From the NCBI RefSeq assembly GCF_013760955.1, contig NZ_JACDUL010000004.1:234700-285801 (forward strand): a stretch of DNA of 51,102 nt, in the 5' to 3' direction. A model generated the notes under the pieces. That model was not told the origin of the DNA. It saw nothing but the letters and a program-made list of their open reading frames with translations, and searched no databases. Below are positions 1 through 9,025 of this stretch, one piece after another (positions within the stretch are counted from its first letter, which is position 1; each line of letters opens with the position of its first letter). Source of the stretch: Methanococcus maripaludis. GTDB taxonomy: Archaea > AGJL01 > Methanococci > Methanococcales > Methanococcaceae. Both the position numbers and the translations under genes were made by a program.

Positions 1-2
1 CA

Positions 3-3000
3 GAAGCCATACTAAGGATGCTTAATAGAACAACGATCTCTGGAGCAACCGTAAGTAAAACGGGAAGTGCAAAAGTTGGAACAACACTTGTTCTTACGAA
101 AAAGATGGTATCTTATGTTCCAGGTGAAGTTTCAAAATTAAATGTAGCAATTGTAACTGGATACAGCAATTATGAAAAACAGCTCTCAACATCAACGAAT
201 AGGATAAATTCCAATTCTGATCTAAATATCGTAGCTTCGTACTATACGACTTTAACGTTATCTGAGGACATTGATCTCAGTCAGATGGATATTATCTATA
301 TAGTAATGCTTACGCAGAGCGCAGAAACAGTTGAAAATACTGTACAATCTGCAATTGATAATGGAGCAGTAGTAATCGGTTCCAACACATATCTACCGGA
401 AAGTAATTATTCAATTCCAGAAGAACATACGGATGTCGAAGCGTTTAAAAAATATCTTTCAGAATACTGGTCTGGAGGAGCTTCAGATGACGAAAATTTC
501 GATAATTTAATTTTCTACCTGGCAAGCGAATATTACAACCGTACAGACCTTACGGTAAAAGAGCCTTCTGGTCTTCAACGGGCAATATACCATCCAAACA
601 TGACTACAACACCTACTGAATTTTTCACTGGCGATGCTGGGGAATATTTTGCATGGTATTCGAATAGAACTGAAGGTCATGCATTTGACGAAGATGCACC
701 TACTGTGGGAATCGTATTTTATACATCCTACTATCCAAACGAAATGGATCCGATCGACAAATTAATAGCAGGATTTGAATTGAGGGGCGTAAATGTTATT
801 GCATGTTATGGTGATGCAGATAACCAGTTAGATTATTACTTAAATTATAATAATGAAACGAAAGTAGATGCAGTAATTTCATTCCTCTATCGTGGAACGT
901 ACTTTGATTTAGAAGAACTCGGAGTACCTGTTATAGATGGAGTTTTAAATGGTTACATGAACACAAGCGAATGGATAGAAACGAGCAATCCACTACCTGT
1001 TACAAACATGCTTAGAATTTACAGACCCGAATCAGAGGGTCTTATTGACCCTATCATGATAGCTGCTACGGAGGAGGTCCTTGAAGATAATACCACCATA
1101 TCAAAATATATTGGCCATGATACCCAGATAGAGTGGCTTATTAACAGGACAATCGCACAGTGCAACCTTGGAATCGAGTCTGAAAGTGAAAAAAAGGTTG
1201 CGATAATTTACTATAACCACGAAGGTGGGAAAAATAACATCGGAGCATCATATCTTGAAGTTGCACCAAGTATTGTAAACCTCTTGAATTCAATGGAATT
1301 GGACGGTTATGATATTAATGAATCTATGATCCCAAATAAAACAGAATTAGTAGATTTAATGCTCCTTCAGGGTAGAAATATAGGTAGCTGGGCTCCAGGG
1401 GAACTTGAAAGCCTTGTCGAAACAGGCGAAGTTGAACTTATCCCGGAAGAAACGTATATTTCATGGTTTAACGAGTTACCTGAAAAAAGAAGAAATGAAG
1501 TAGTAGAAACTTGGGGCGAAGCTCCGGGAGATTTAATGGTTTATGAAGATAATAACGGGTCAAAATATATCGTTATCCCTAAAATAAGCATGAGCGACAA
1601 CGTAATTGTTTTACCACAACCTTCACGTGGTTGGATGGACAGTTACGATACGTTATACCACGATACAGAGTTACCACCAAATCACCAGTACATTGCATTT
1701 TATTTATGGCTCCAAAAAGAGTTTGATGCAGATGTTATGGTTAATATGGGAAGACATGGAACCGTAGAGTGGCTTCCTGGAAAAGAATTCTGCCTTTTAA
1801 GTGACGAATGGCCTGCTTTAATGGTTGGAGATATCCCTGTAGTTTATCCATATGTAATGGATGGAACAGGAGAAGGTATGCAAGCAAAAAGAAGAGGCAA
1901 TGCAATTATAATTGACCACTTAATTCCCCCAGTAATTTCTGCGGGTCTTTATGGCAATTACAGTTTATTAAACAGTGAAATAGCTTCTTACTCGACATCA
2001 GTTACTGAATCAGAATCACTCAAGCAGGCCCAATTTGAAGAGATTTTAAACCTTACAATTGAATTAGGTCTTGAAAGTAGAGTAAATATGAGTCTTGCAG
2101 AAAATGAAAGTACAGTCGATGAATTTTTAGATGAATTAGATGAAGTTTTGAGGGAGTTGAGGACTCTTTCTATGCCTTACGGATTACACGTTCTTGGTGA
2201 AGCACCTGCAGGTGATGAACTTGTAGGTATGGTAAATTCAATGCTTGGTAGCAGTTATTCTGAAAAAGTAGCAATATATAATAGTTCAGACTCTGCAGCC
2301 ACTGATTTGTTAACAAAAGTACTTTTAGAAAATATTTCAATAGATGATGCACAAATGCAAGTTTTAGGTAATACTTCAGAAGATATTGAATGTGATTTAC
2401 AACTTGCCATTAACTATTCAGCACTGCTTTTAGAAGCAGACAATGAAATCGAACAGGTCTTAAAAGCAATGAATGGGGAATATATCGAGCCAGGTCTTGG
2501 TGGAGATCCAATCTTAAGGCCAGAAACGCTTCCATCAGGTAGTAATTTCTACGCATTTGATGAACAGCTTATTCCAACAAAACAAGCATGGGAAGAAGGT
2601 AAAGCGCTCGTAGATGAATGGCTCAGTGAATATTACGAAGAAAATGGAGAATATCCAACTAAAGTAGCATATATATTATGGGCTGGAGAATCCACACGTC
2701 ACCAGGGTATAATGGAAGCGCAGATTCTTTACATGCTTGGTGTACAGCCAGTATGGAATGAAAATAACGGAAAAGTTACGGACGTTGAAATAATAAACAG
2801 TTCTGAACTTAATCGACCTCGTATCGATGTTGTCGTGCAAATATCTGGTCTTTACAGAGATTCATTCCCGATGAAAGTTCAATTGATAGATAAAGCAGTT
2901 AGACTCGCATACGAAGAAGACGAGCCTAACAATTACGTCAGAATAAATACCAATGAATTACAGAAGGCATTAAATGAAACCATACAAAATGAAACTCTTT

Positions 3001-4352
3001 CATTGGATATTGCACAGTTTAGAATATTTGGGCCGGCTGACGGAAATTACGGAACCGGTATGGCAAATGCAGTATCTTCAAGTGAAACATGGAATGATAC
3101 AGATGCATTAGCAGAACTATACATAAGCAGAATGAGCTACATTTACGGCCAAAATATATGGGGTCAGACAATTTCTGAATATATCGAACTACAAACCGGT
3201 CAAAATGTAGAAATTGATAATGAAATCATATTTGAAAATAACATAAATGATGTAAGCGACATTTTCCACAGTAGAAGCTCAAATACTTACGGAGCGATAG
3301 ATACAAACGATTTCTACCAGTATGTTGGAGGATTAATCAATGCAATAACATACGAATCAGGAGAATCTCCAGATGCTTATGTGGTAAATCTCCAGAATGC
3401 TGATGACCAAAAAGTAGTGTCATTGCAAACATATATTGAAAATGAACTCTATTCAAGATACTATAATCCTACATGGATAACCGGAATGCAGGAAAGTGGT
3501 TTTGAAGGAGCTACAGAAATGGAGAAATTCGTTGAAAATCTTTGGGGATGGGAAGCCCTCACTTCCGATATCATAACCGATGAAATGTGGAATAAAGTAT
3601 ACGATACATATGTGGCAAATTCAGAACTTAGTGGTTGGTTAAATGAGAACAATCCTTATGCATACCAATCAATGACAGCACGAATGATGGAAACATCACG
3701 TAAAGGATACTGGGATGCATCCGGTGAAACCCTAGAATTCCTTGCAAACGAATTCATCCAGTCAGTAATTGAATATGGCGTTACATGCTGTCACCACACC
3801 TGTGGAAACATCGAACTTAACGAATGGTCACTGGATCATTCATCACTGGATAAGGAAACATTAGAAGAATATGTAAAAATATTCGAAGAAGCTACACAAA
3901 AAGACTTGGATATTTCGGAAGATAGTACGGAAGTTCCTGAACAAAATGACGAAAGTTCAAGTTCTGAGCCAGATACATATTCAAAAGTGTATTCTGGAAA
4001 TGAATCCGTAATCGAAGCAGTAAATGCAACAAATGATACAATAATCACAAACACTACTACGACTGAAGATGCAGCACTAAGTGCTGGTTCTGATGGAGGA
4101 AAAAGTAGTTCTGGAAGTTCAAGTTCAACTTCAAGTTCTGAATCCTCTTCGTCTTCAACGTCAAAAACTCAGAAAGCATACGAAGTTACAGTAGCAAATG
4201 AACCTGAACAGTCCGAAACTTCTGGAACAACAGTTATTGCAATTATTGGTGCAGTTGGAATGACGGGACTCGTTGGTGTTGGATACTTTAAACAGAACCC
4301 AGAAGTCTTTACAAATATTATAAATGCACTGAAACTTCTGAGAAGAAAATAA
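3..4352 (+). CDS. CobN-like (chelatase H-subunit family) exported, membrane-anchored protein, 5'-partial
   Basis: The reading frame is open to the first base of the window, with no ribosome-binding site before the first ATG at 18, so the gene starts upstream; about 1,450 residues are visible. The middle and C-terminal parts carry family hallmarks: GRHGTVEWLPGK, WAGESTRHQG, FRIFGPADGNYGTGM and a late CCHHTCGN. CobN/BchH/ChlH proteins insert Co or Mg into tetrapyrroles as the large subunit with AAA+ partners. Unlike cytoplasmic CobN, this one ends with a low-complexity Ser/Thr/Glu-rich linker (roughly residues 1300-1390), one membrane helix (TVIAIIGAVGMTGLVGVGYF) and a basic tail, and has many N-X-S/T sequons. 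I infer it sits on the cell surface, anchored at its C-terminus. No chelatase I/D partner lies in the window. Its role may be scavenging or remodelling of a tetrapyrrole rather than cobalamin synthesis. Family confident, function open. Confidence 0.85.
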   Translation, partial: EAILRMLNRTTISGATVSKTGSAKVGTTLVLTKKMVSYVPGEVSKLNVAIVTGYSNYEKQLSTSTNRINSNSDLNIVASYYTTLTLSEDIDLSQMDIIYIVMLTQSAETVENTVQSAIDNGAVVIGSNTYLPESNYSIPEEHTDVEAFKKYLSEYWSGGASDDENFDNLIFYLASEYYNRTDLTVKEPSGLQRAIYHPNMTTTPTEFFTGDAGEYFAWYSNRTEGHAFDEDAPTVGIVFYTSYYPNEMDPIDKLIAGFELRGVNVIACYGDADNQLDYYLNYNNETKVDAVISFLYRGTYFDLEELGVPVIDGVLNGYMNTSEWIETSNPLPVTNMLRIYRPESEGLIDPIMIAATEEVLEDNTTISKYIGHDTQIEWLINRTIAQCNLGIESESEKKVAIIYYNHEGGKNNIGASYLEVAPSIVNLLNSMELDGYDINESMIPNKTELVDLMLLQGRNIGSWAPGELESLVETGEVELIPEETYISWFNELPEKRRNEVVETWGEAPGDLMVYEDNNGSKYIVIPKISMSDNVIVLPQPSRGWMDSYDTLYHDTELPPNHQYIAFYLWLQKEFDADVMVNMGRHGTVEWLPGKEFCLLSDEWPALMVGDIPVVYPYVMDGTGEGMQAKRRGNAIIIDHLIPPVISAGLYGNYSLLNSEIASYSTSVTESESLKQAQFEEILNLTIELGLESRVNMSLAENESTVDEFLDELDEVLRELRTLSMPYGLHVLGEAPAGDELVGMVNSMLGSSYSEKVAIYNSSDSAATDLLTKVLLENISIDDAQMQVLGNTSEDIECDLQLAINYSALLLEADNEIEQVLKAMNGEYIEPGLGGDPILRPETLPSGSNFYAFDEQLIPTKQAWEEGKALVDEWLSEYYEENGEYPTKVAYILWAGESTRHQGIMEAQILYMLGVQPVWNENNGKVTDVEIINSSELNRPRIDVVVQISGLYRDSFPMKVQLIDKAVRLAYEEDEPNNYVRINTNELQKALNETIQNETLSLDIAQFRIFGPADGNYGTGMANAVSSSETWNDTDALAELYISRMSYIYGQNIWGQTISEYIELQTGQNVEIDNEIIFENNINDVSDIFHSRSSNTYGAIDTNDFYQYVGGLINAITYESGESPDAYVVNLQNADDQKVVSLQTYIENELYSRYYNPTWITGMQESGFEGATEMEKFVENLWGWEALTSDIITDEMWNKVYDTYVANSELSGWLNENNPYAYQSMTARMMETSRKGYWDASGETLEFLANEFIQSVIEYGVTCCHHTCGNIELNEWSLDHSSLDKETLEEYVKIFEEATQKDLDISEDSTEVPEQNDESSSSEPDTYSKVYSGNESVIEAVNATNDTIITNTTTTEDAALSAGSDGGKSSSGSSSSTSSSESSSSSTSKTQKAYEVTVANEPEQSETSGTTVIAIIGAVGMTGLVGVGYFKQNPEVFTNIINALKLLRRK

Positions 4353-4375
4353 ATATTTTCTTTTTTACATTTTTA
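4353..4375 (+). terminator. oligo-T tract after the CobN-like gene
   Basis: Just after the TAA stop the sequence runs AAATATTTTCTTTTTTACATT. Archaeal RNA polymerase commonly terminates at such T-rich stretches without needing a hairpin. This is a position and composition call only. Confidence 0.35.
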
Positions 4376-4731
4376 ACTGATTAAATAGAATTGAACTATT
4401 TTTAAATTTCAAAATTTCAATTTTTTTCGAAAATTCAATGCTTTAACCCTGATTAATCGTATAAAAAAGGTTTTGGGCCAGTTATCGCCCATATGACGTT
4501 ATGAACAAGTTTTAGTTACATAATATACTAAAATCTATTAGAATAAATAAAAAAGGAATAGATAGGTTAAATCGCCTGAAAAAAGTTTCAAGAAAAATTT
4601 CAACATTAATTAAAAAATAACCCTATTTCAAAAGTTGGGGACGTAAATCTCTCCAAATATTAAATTGTATCGAAAATATTTAATTTCCCCAAATTAAATA
4701 TATCCCCCTATAATATCCAACATTAAATCCT

Positions 4732-4906
4732 TCAAACAATGCCTATCTTAATAATTTGTTCAGGATCATGGAGAGAAACGTCCCCATAATATGTAGTATT
4801 GGTTGATACAATTGTCTTTCCCATTAGGATTTTAAATATAGGATGATCTGAAATCATAATACGTAATGAATGTGTAAAATAATTAATAACCCAGATATCG
4901 GACTAA
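4732..4906 (-). pseudogene. possible C-terminal remnant of an unknown protein
   Basis: This 600-base stretch between two genes is mostly featureless AT-rich DNA. On the minus strand one frame stays open from about 4906 to a TGA at 4732 and reads as plausible protein, for example MISDHPIFKILMGKTIV followed by STNTTYYGDVSLHDPEQII. The only ATG is at 4857, which would give 41 residues, and it has no ribosome-binding site. The open frame continues upstream of that ATG without another start. It may be the tail of a lost gene or a small gene with a poor start. The rest of 4376-4953 shows nothing I recognise. Confidence 0.3.
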
Positions 4907-4953
4907 CCATTAATTTTTCAAGTTATATTTAAAAAGAGAAAATTATTTCAAAA

Positions 4954-5862
4954 TTATTCATCAATCATGCATTTTGCATCAGTATACCATTTTGGAATTG
5001 TAGTATTGAAATAATCGTAATCAATAAGCGCTTTTGCAGCCTGTTCTGTCATGATATTAACTTGTTCTTCGCCAAATGGAATTGCCCAAGGTAGTGAAGA
5101 GATTGTATTAACGGATATGTAGAGGGCGAGTAACTGGAAAAACTTTTCAGGAATATTTCCATTAAAGTAACCATCTATTTTACCAACTGCAAATGCCTTA
5201 CTTACTTCTACATCCCATATAATTCGGTTAAATTCTTCATATGGATCTCCAAAATCATAACGATTAAAGTCAATAATTGCAACATCGTCGTTATTTGTTA
5301 AAATCATATTTCCAATATGGTAATCCCCATGTTGCAGTGTTGATCTAATATCCTTTAATAAATGCCTATTGCGATTTATATATTCAATAAATACCTCCCC
5401 ATTTTCATATTTTAATGGGCATTCTAAATATGCTTTAATTTTCATGCCTATCTTTTTATTAAATCTTTTTTCCCATGAATCCAGGTTTGAAGAGATATTT
5501 AACGAATGGATTTTTTTAAGTATTTTTCCAGATTTTATTCCAAGGTTGTACTGTTCCATTGCATTCTTTTTTAGAATGGCTGTTTCTAAGTCTTCGCCTT
5601 CAACCCAAGTAAGCAGCATGTATATCCCAGATTCACAAATTCCAAAATCAACTGGTTTTGACATTTCAAAGTCCATTTTGCTAAGTTCAAGTAGTATATC
5701 GTATTCTTTCTGTTTTCTTTCGTAGAATTTAATATCTGATATTCTAAGCAGGAGATGTTCTTTATTCTTCGTGATAATGTGGTATTTTTTATCTTCCGAC
5801 CACCCCTTATTTACTTCTTCAATGATATCCCATGATTCGCTTCCATTAATCCCTTTAAACAT
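4954..5862 (-). CDS. aminoglycoside/choline-type phosphotransferase (APH) family kinase
   Basis: The 302-aa protein has the protein-kinase-like APH fold signature: the catalytic loop HGDYHIGN at residues 178-185 (catalytic Asp180, metal-binding Asn185) and the metal-binding Asp198 in IIDF, followed by FGDPYEE. Length fits a single APH domain. Such enzymes phosphorylate small molecules with ATP, including aminoglycosides, choline, homoserine and sugars; the substrate here cannot be read from sequence. The ATG start is preceded by a GGGG-type ribosome-binding site. It is transcribed alone, with AT-rich DNA on both sides. A resistance role is possible but not favoured, since APH-fold proteins are common in chromosomes. 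Confidence 0.8.
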   Translation of the reverse strand: MFKGINGSESWDIIEEVNKGWSEDKKYHIITKNKEHLLLRISDIKFYERKQKEYDILLELSKMDFEMSKPVDFGICESGIYMLLTWVEGEDLETAILKKNAMEQYNLGIKSGKILKKIHSLNISSNLDSWEKRFNKKIGMKIKAYLECPLKYENGEVFIEYINRNRHLLKDIRSTLQHGDYHIGNMILTNNDDVAIIDFNRYDFGDPYEEFNRIIWDVEVSKAFAVGKIDGYFNGNIPEKFFQLLALYISVNTISSLPWAIPFGEEQVNIMTEQAAKALIDYDYFNTTIPKWYTDAKCMIDE

Positions 5863-6155
5863 ATATTAACCCCATTTTAAGCTAGACGATTAAATCACAT
5901 TTAAAATTAAGATAGTATTGTTGGCTATCGGATAAAAAATTTAAAAACTTTACCCCAAATTTACTCACAAAAACACTTTTTCTTTTTTAATTTTTAAAAC
6001 AGAAAATCTTTTTCAGAAATTTAAACTAAATCATTTTAAAATTCCAAAAAATATTATTTTTTATTTAAATTAATTTTTTCAATCAATATTATTCCGAAAT
6101 TGAAATATAGTTTTTTTAACATATTTTTATTAGAATCGGTTAGGGGGCGGTATTT

Positions 6156-7802
6156 TTGAGCGTTTACGATTTTGATATAAACCTTCAAAAAGTATTTTAC
6201 AATTATTTTAAGGAATTTAAAAGCACCAATTGGAAAAACTGGTTAGATATATCCTCAATTGAAGAATACGAAGAAGCAATTTTTAAAAATTCGGGGCTTT
6301 CAAGAGATATCTTGGATGAAATTTATTTAAAAAAAACTGATCCAAAGGAGTTTTCACTAAATCCACAAGTTTTTTTAAAGGATAGTCTTGAAAAAGATGA
6401 TATAATTGATTTATTTTCAAAGGACACTGCAATAATAACTCACACTTCTGGAACTTCTGGCGGAGATATTACAAAATTGAAGTGGTTTTTGATTTCTGAT
6501 GATTTTTTAAAAAGAGTCTGGATTCCCGGAATGCAAGCAATATTTGAGTCGAGCGGTTTATCAAAAAATAAATCAGCGGTAATTTTTGTTCCAAGCAGGA
6601 TCAAAGTTGACGGGCTTTCAAAAATCGATGATTTAAATCTTGTTCGCCTTTACACATCAGAATTTTCCCAAAGGGTAGTTTTATCACACATTAAACCTTC
6701 TTCATACTTAATTGATGAATACAAAAATGCGCTTAATATACTTACAATTTCAAAAATACTAACTCTTGATGATATTTCAGTAATTTCTGCGCCCGCTGCA
6801 ACGATTATCAAATGGGCAGACATTGATAAATTAAAAGCAGGACTTGAAAAATCAATAAATTCTATTGACTGGGATTTGGTAAAAGATGAATATTTGGAAG
6901 CTTTCGAATTAAAAAAATTGTATGAAAAAATTGGGCTTGATAATTTTGCAACAGAAATTCAAAACAGGCTTTCAGAGGCACTTAAAGATTCTACGCTTAT
7001 ATTTAGCATAACGTCCCTCTCAAAAGACGAATGGATGAAAATTAGGAAATTTATGGGCTGGAATATTGGTGAAGAAAAGTTTACAAATCTTTATGTTGGG
7101 AGCGAAATCGGCCCATTTGCAGGCGGGATAAATAAAGAAGATAATTATCGAATGTATGTATTTCCTCTAACTTATCCTGTGATTGAAAGAAAAGGAAAAA
7201 AAGAATTTATTTCTAAAACTAAAGATAAATATGGAGTTTTACTTGTTTCGAGACCGGGATCAGATCCTTTAATAAATATTGATACTGGCGATGTAGTTAC
7301 GATATTAAATCAGGATGGAATTCCAAAAATCTCAGGTGAAATTTTAAGATCTGGATTTAAATTAAAATTAGAAATGAAACTCGAAGGTTTTCCTGAAAAC
7401 ACCGAATTTTTTGCTGGAGATTACTTTGATATTGGTGGAATTGAAGTATTCAATCCTCGAAAGATGGTTTCTTGTATGGGACAAAGATTTGGATTGGAAA
7501 AAGATAATCCTGTGCTTTTGGTGTCCGGAGAATCTTACAAAATGGTTTTACCGCTTGAAAATAATAAAAATGTTCTCATTGATAAAATAAAAGATGAAAT
7601 GCCAAACTGTTCTATTGGGCAGGATATTGAAGAAGCTTTGAAAAATGATAAAATTTCGCTTGAAATGGGAAATACAAATGTTAAAACTTCAATTGATCAC
7701 GCAGAACTATTAGAAAAGGTTAAAAAGGGCGACCTTCCAAAAGGGGTTCTCAAAAAATGGCCGTTTTACATTTTAAACGTGCCTGAAAATTCAGAAATTT
7801 AA
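6156..7802 (+). CDS. AMP-binding-domain protein (adenylate-forming, LuxE/PaaK-like)
   Basis: 548 residues, starting at TTG with a purine-rich AGGGGGCGG ribosome-binding site just upstream. The ATP-binding P-loop of adenylate-forming enzymes is visible at residues 95-103 (THTSGTSGG). Later segments (SRPGSDPLINIDTGDVVTI) match the A8/hinge style of phenylacetate-CoA ligase and acyl-protein synthetase relatives. Such enzymes activate a carboxylate as acyl-AMP and pass it to CoA, a thiol or a protein. The C-terminal part is longer and less typical, so the acceptor is unknown. It ends 74 bases before the tRNA-Ser gene, with a short T-rich run after the stop. Confidence 0.7.
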   Translation: MSVYDFDINLQKVFYNYFKEFKSTNWKNWLDISSIEEYEEAIFKNSGLSRDILDEIYLKKTDPKEFSLNPQVFLKDSLEKDDIIDLFSKDTAIITHTSGTSGGDITKLKWFLISDDFLKRVWIPGMQAIFESSGLSKNKSAVIFVPSRIKVDGLSKIDDLNLVRLYTSEFSQRVVLSHIKPSSYLIDEYKNALNILTISKILTLDDISVISAPAATIIKWADIDKLKAGLEKSINSIDWDLVKDEYLEAFELKKLYEKIGLDNFATEIQNRLSEALKDSTLIFSITSLSKDEWMKIRKFMGWNIGEEKFTNLYVGSEIGPFAGGINKEDNYRMYVFPLTYPVIERKGKKEFISKTKDKYGVLLVSRPGSDPLINIDTGDVVTILNQDGIPKISGEILRSGFKLKLEMKLEGFPENTEFFAGDYFDIGGIEVFNPRKMVSCMGQRFGLEKDNPVLLVSGESYKMVLPLENNKNVLIDKIKDEMPNCSIGQDIEEALKNDKISLEMGNTNVKTSIDHAELLEKVKKGDLPKGVLKKWPFYILNVPENSEI

Positions 7803-7876
7803 ATAAATCATTTTTGTTTTAAATTTTAAACATGGAAAAGTATTTATAGAATAATCGCCCTTATTAAGTTGTTCGT

Positions 7877-7961
7877 GCGGAGATGGCCCAGCCTGGTACG
7901 GCGCGGGACTGCTAATCCCGTTACGCTCTGCGTAACCCGAGTTCAAATCTCGGTCTCCGCG
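7877..7961 (+). tRNA. tRNA-Ser (anticodon GCT)
   Basis: The acceptor stem GCGGAGA pairs with TCTCCGC, with discriminator G at 7961. The anticodon arm is GGGACTGCTAATCCC with anticodon GCT, which reads AGC/AGU serine codons. A long variable arm (GTTACGCTCTGCGTAAC) marks a class II tRNA, and the T arm is CCGAGTTCAAATCTCGG. The 3' CCA is not encoded. The gene is intact and doubles as the left attachment site of the integrated element: bases from 7909 onward are repeated exactly at 40688. Confidence 0.97.
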
Positions 7962-7964
7962 TTT
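7909..7964 (+). repeat. attL: 56-bp attachment repeat inside tRNA-Ser
   Basis: It runs from the anticodon loop (CTGCTAATCCCG) through the tRNA 3' end and three bases beyond, identical to 40688-40743. Crossover within this block rebuilds a complete tRNA gene at the left end. Confidence 0.93.
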
Positions 7965-8033
7965 AACTTTTTTCTGAAAATATTAACTGATTTTGATTAC
8001 ATTTTACGCGTATTTTTTCGGTTTAACGACGGG

Positions 8034-8086
8034 ACTAAAACCCGTATTTTTAACAGGACTCTGTCTTTACAAAATACGGGTTTAGT
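8034..8086. repeat. inverted repeat just inside the left end
   Basis: ACTAAAACCCGTATTTT at 8034-8050 is followed by AAAATACGGGTTTAGT at 8071-8086, its reverse complement except for one missing T. A 20-base loop lies between them and holds a small ACAG/CTGT pair. It could be a transcription stop after the tRNA, an integrase arm site or a structured RNA. Confidence 0.7.
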
Positions 8087-8159
8087 TTTTGGAAAAATCA
8101 AAGACATTTTTCTAAAGATTGACATTTCTAAATACAAGTTTTTAAAACTCGTGAGGTTT

Positions 8160-8570
8160 TCAAACACCTTCGACAATGATCCTGTAAAAAACATTATACT
8201 TTTTTGAGTAGTGAACATCGTTTCCAGACTTCAATTCATTTATGACATCTGACTCATTGATGATCCTGCCTGTTAATGATTGATTTAAATAAATTTTTTC
8301 AGAATTTAATACTTCATTTGTAGAACCTGTTAAATCTCCAATTGAGATTTTTTGAAACCTGTTAATTAAAATTTCATCATCTTCAGTACTTTCAATTTCG
8401 TCTGGTTTCTTTTCGATATTATCAGAACAAAATATTGTTCTAATCTGTCTTAATTCAGTCATTGCTTCAATTCCGCTTGCAATTCTTGCAGTTAAAACCA
8501 TTTCGTATTTTTCTATTAAGTTTTTCTGTTTTTCGAGCGAATTGACGATTTTTTCTTCTAAGTCCTGCAT
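8160..8570 (-). CDS. hypothetical protein, N-terminal coiled coil
   Basis: 136 residues, with an ATG start six bases after an AGGTGA ribosome-binding site. Residues 1-45 are predicted helical with heptad character (LEEKIVNSLEKQKNLIEKYE), followed by an acidic stretch (DEIESTEDDE) and a C-terminal part that looks like a small beta/alpha domain. It is the first gene inside the left end and diverges from the winged-helix regulator at 8741, so the two share a promoter region. I recognise no family. Position suggests an accessory or regulatory role. Confidence 0.6.
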   Translation of the reverse strand: MQDLEEKIVNSLEKQKNLIEKYEMVLTARIASGIEAMTELRQIRTIFCSDNIEKKPDEIESTEDDEILINRFQKISIGDLTGSTNEVLNSEKIYLNQSLTGRIINESDVINELKSGNDVHYSKKYNVFYRIIVEGV

Positions 8571-8611
8571 GGTGGTTCACCTTGATAATAATTTAACTCG
8601 TGTTACTTTTT

Positions 8612-8690
8612 ACAAACTAAAATATAATTATATTATTATTTAAAGTTATGTAAAAAATACAATCGTATTATATTTTACAATCGTATGTTA
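8612..8690 (+). promoter_or_regulatory. divergent promoter with two tandem operator-like repeats
   Basis: A TATA-like stretch (ATATAATTATATTATTA) is followed by ACAATCGTAT twice, at 8659-8668 and 8677-8686, exactly 18 bp apart. Tandem sites next to a winged-helix gene are typical of autoregulation. A closely similar TATA stretch recurs at 21544-21562. Confidence 0.55.
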
Positions 8691-8740
8691 ATATAATTCA
8701 AACCCAAAAATAGTAATTAAAAAAGAATGTGGGTTTAATC

Positions 8741-9010
8741 ATGGTTTTAAAATTACTTTCAAAGAAACATGTGGAGAATATTTTAAAACTCTTAAACGAG
8801 AGTGGGGAATTGTACGTTCAGCAGATAAACGACGAAGTTAAAATTAATAAAAGTAATTTAAGCCAGCTTTTACAAGAATTGCAGGATAATGATTTTGTTT
8901 CAAAAAGAATTGATGAGGATACGGCTAAGAATTTGCCGAAAAGTTATTTTAAATTGACGGAAAAAGGTAAAAGAGCTTTAAAAATTTATGAAATGGCTGA
9001 AGAATTATAA
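8741..9010 (+). CDS. winged-helix transcriptional regulator
   Basis: 89 residues from the ATG at 8741, which follows a GTGGG ribosome-binding-like stretch; a GTG at 8729 would add four residues but has no ribosome-binding site. The sequence is a single winged helix-turn-helix: helix pair ILKLLNESGELYVQQINDEV, recognition helix KSNLSQLLQELQD, and a wing ending in YFKLTEKGKRALK. It is clearly paralogous to the regulator at 19541 (shared LLSKK/LITKK start, GELY/GEMY, KAMPKAYYSLTE/KNLPKSYFKLTE). It probably binds the tandem repeats just upstream and controls itself and the 273-aa gene 15 bases downstream. Confidence 0.8.
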   Translation: MVLKLLSKKHVENILKLLNESGELYVQQINDEVKINKSNLSQLLQELQDNDFVSKRIDEDTAKNLPKSYFKLTEKGKRALKIYEMAEEL

Positions 9011-9025
9011 TTTGAGGGTGGGGAA

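Noticed and set aside
7869-8207. Plus-strand reading frame of 112 codons over the tRNA gene
   Set aside because: It runs straight through the tRNA-Ser gene and the hairpin, has no ribosome-binding site and an odd composition.
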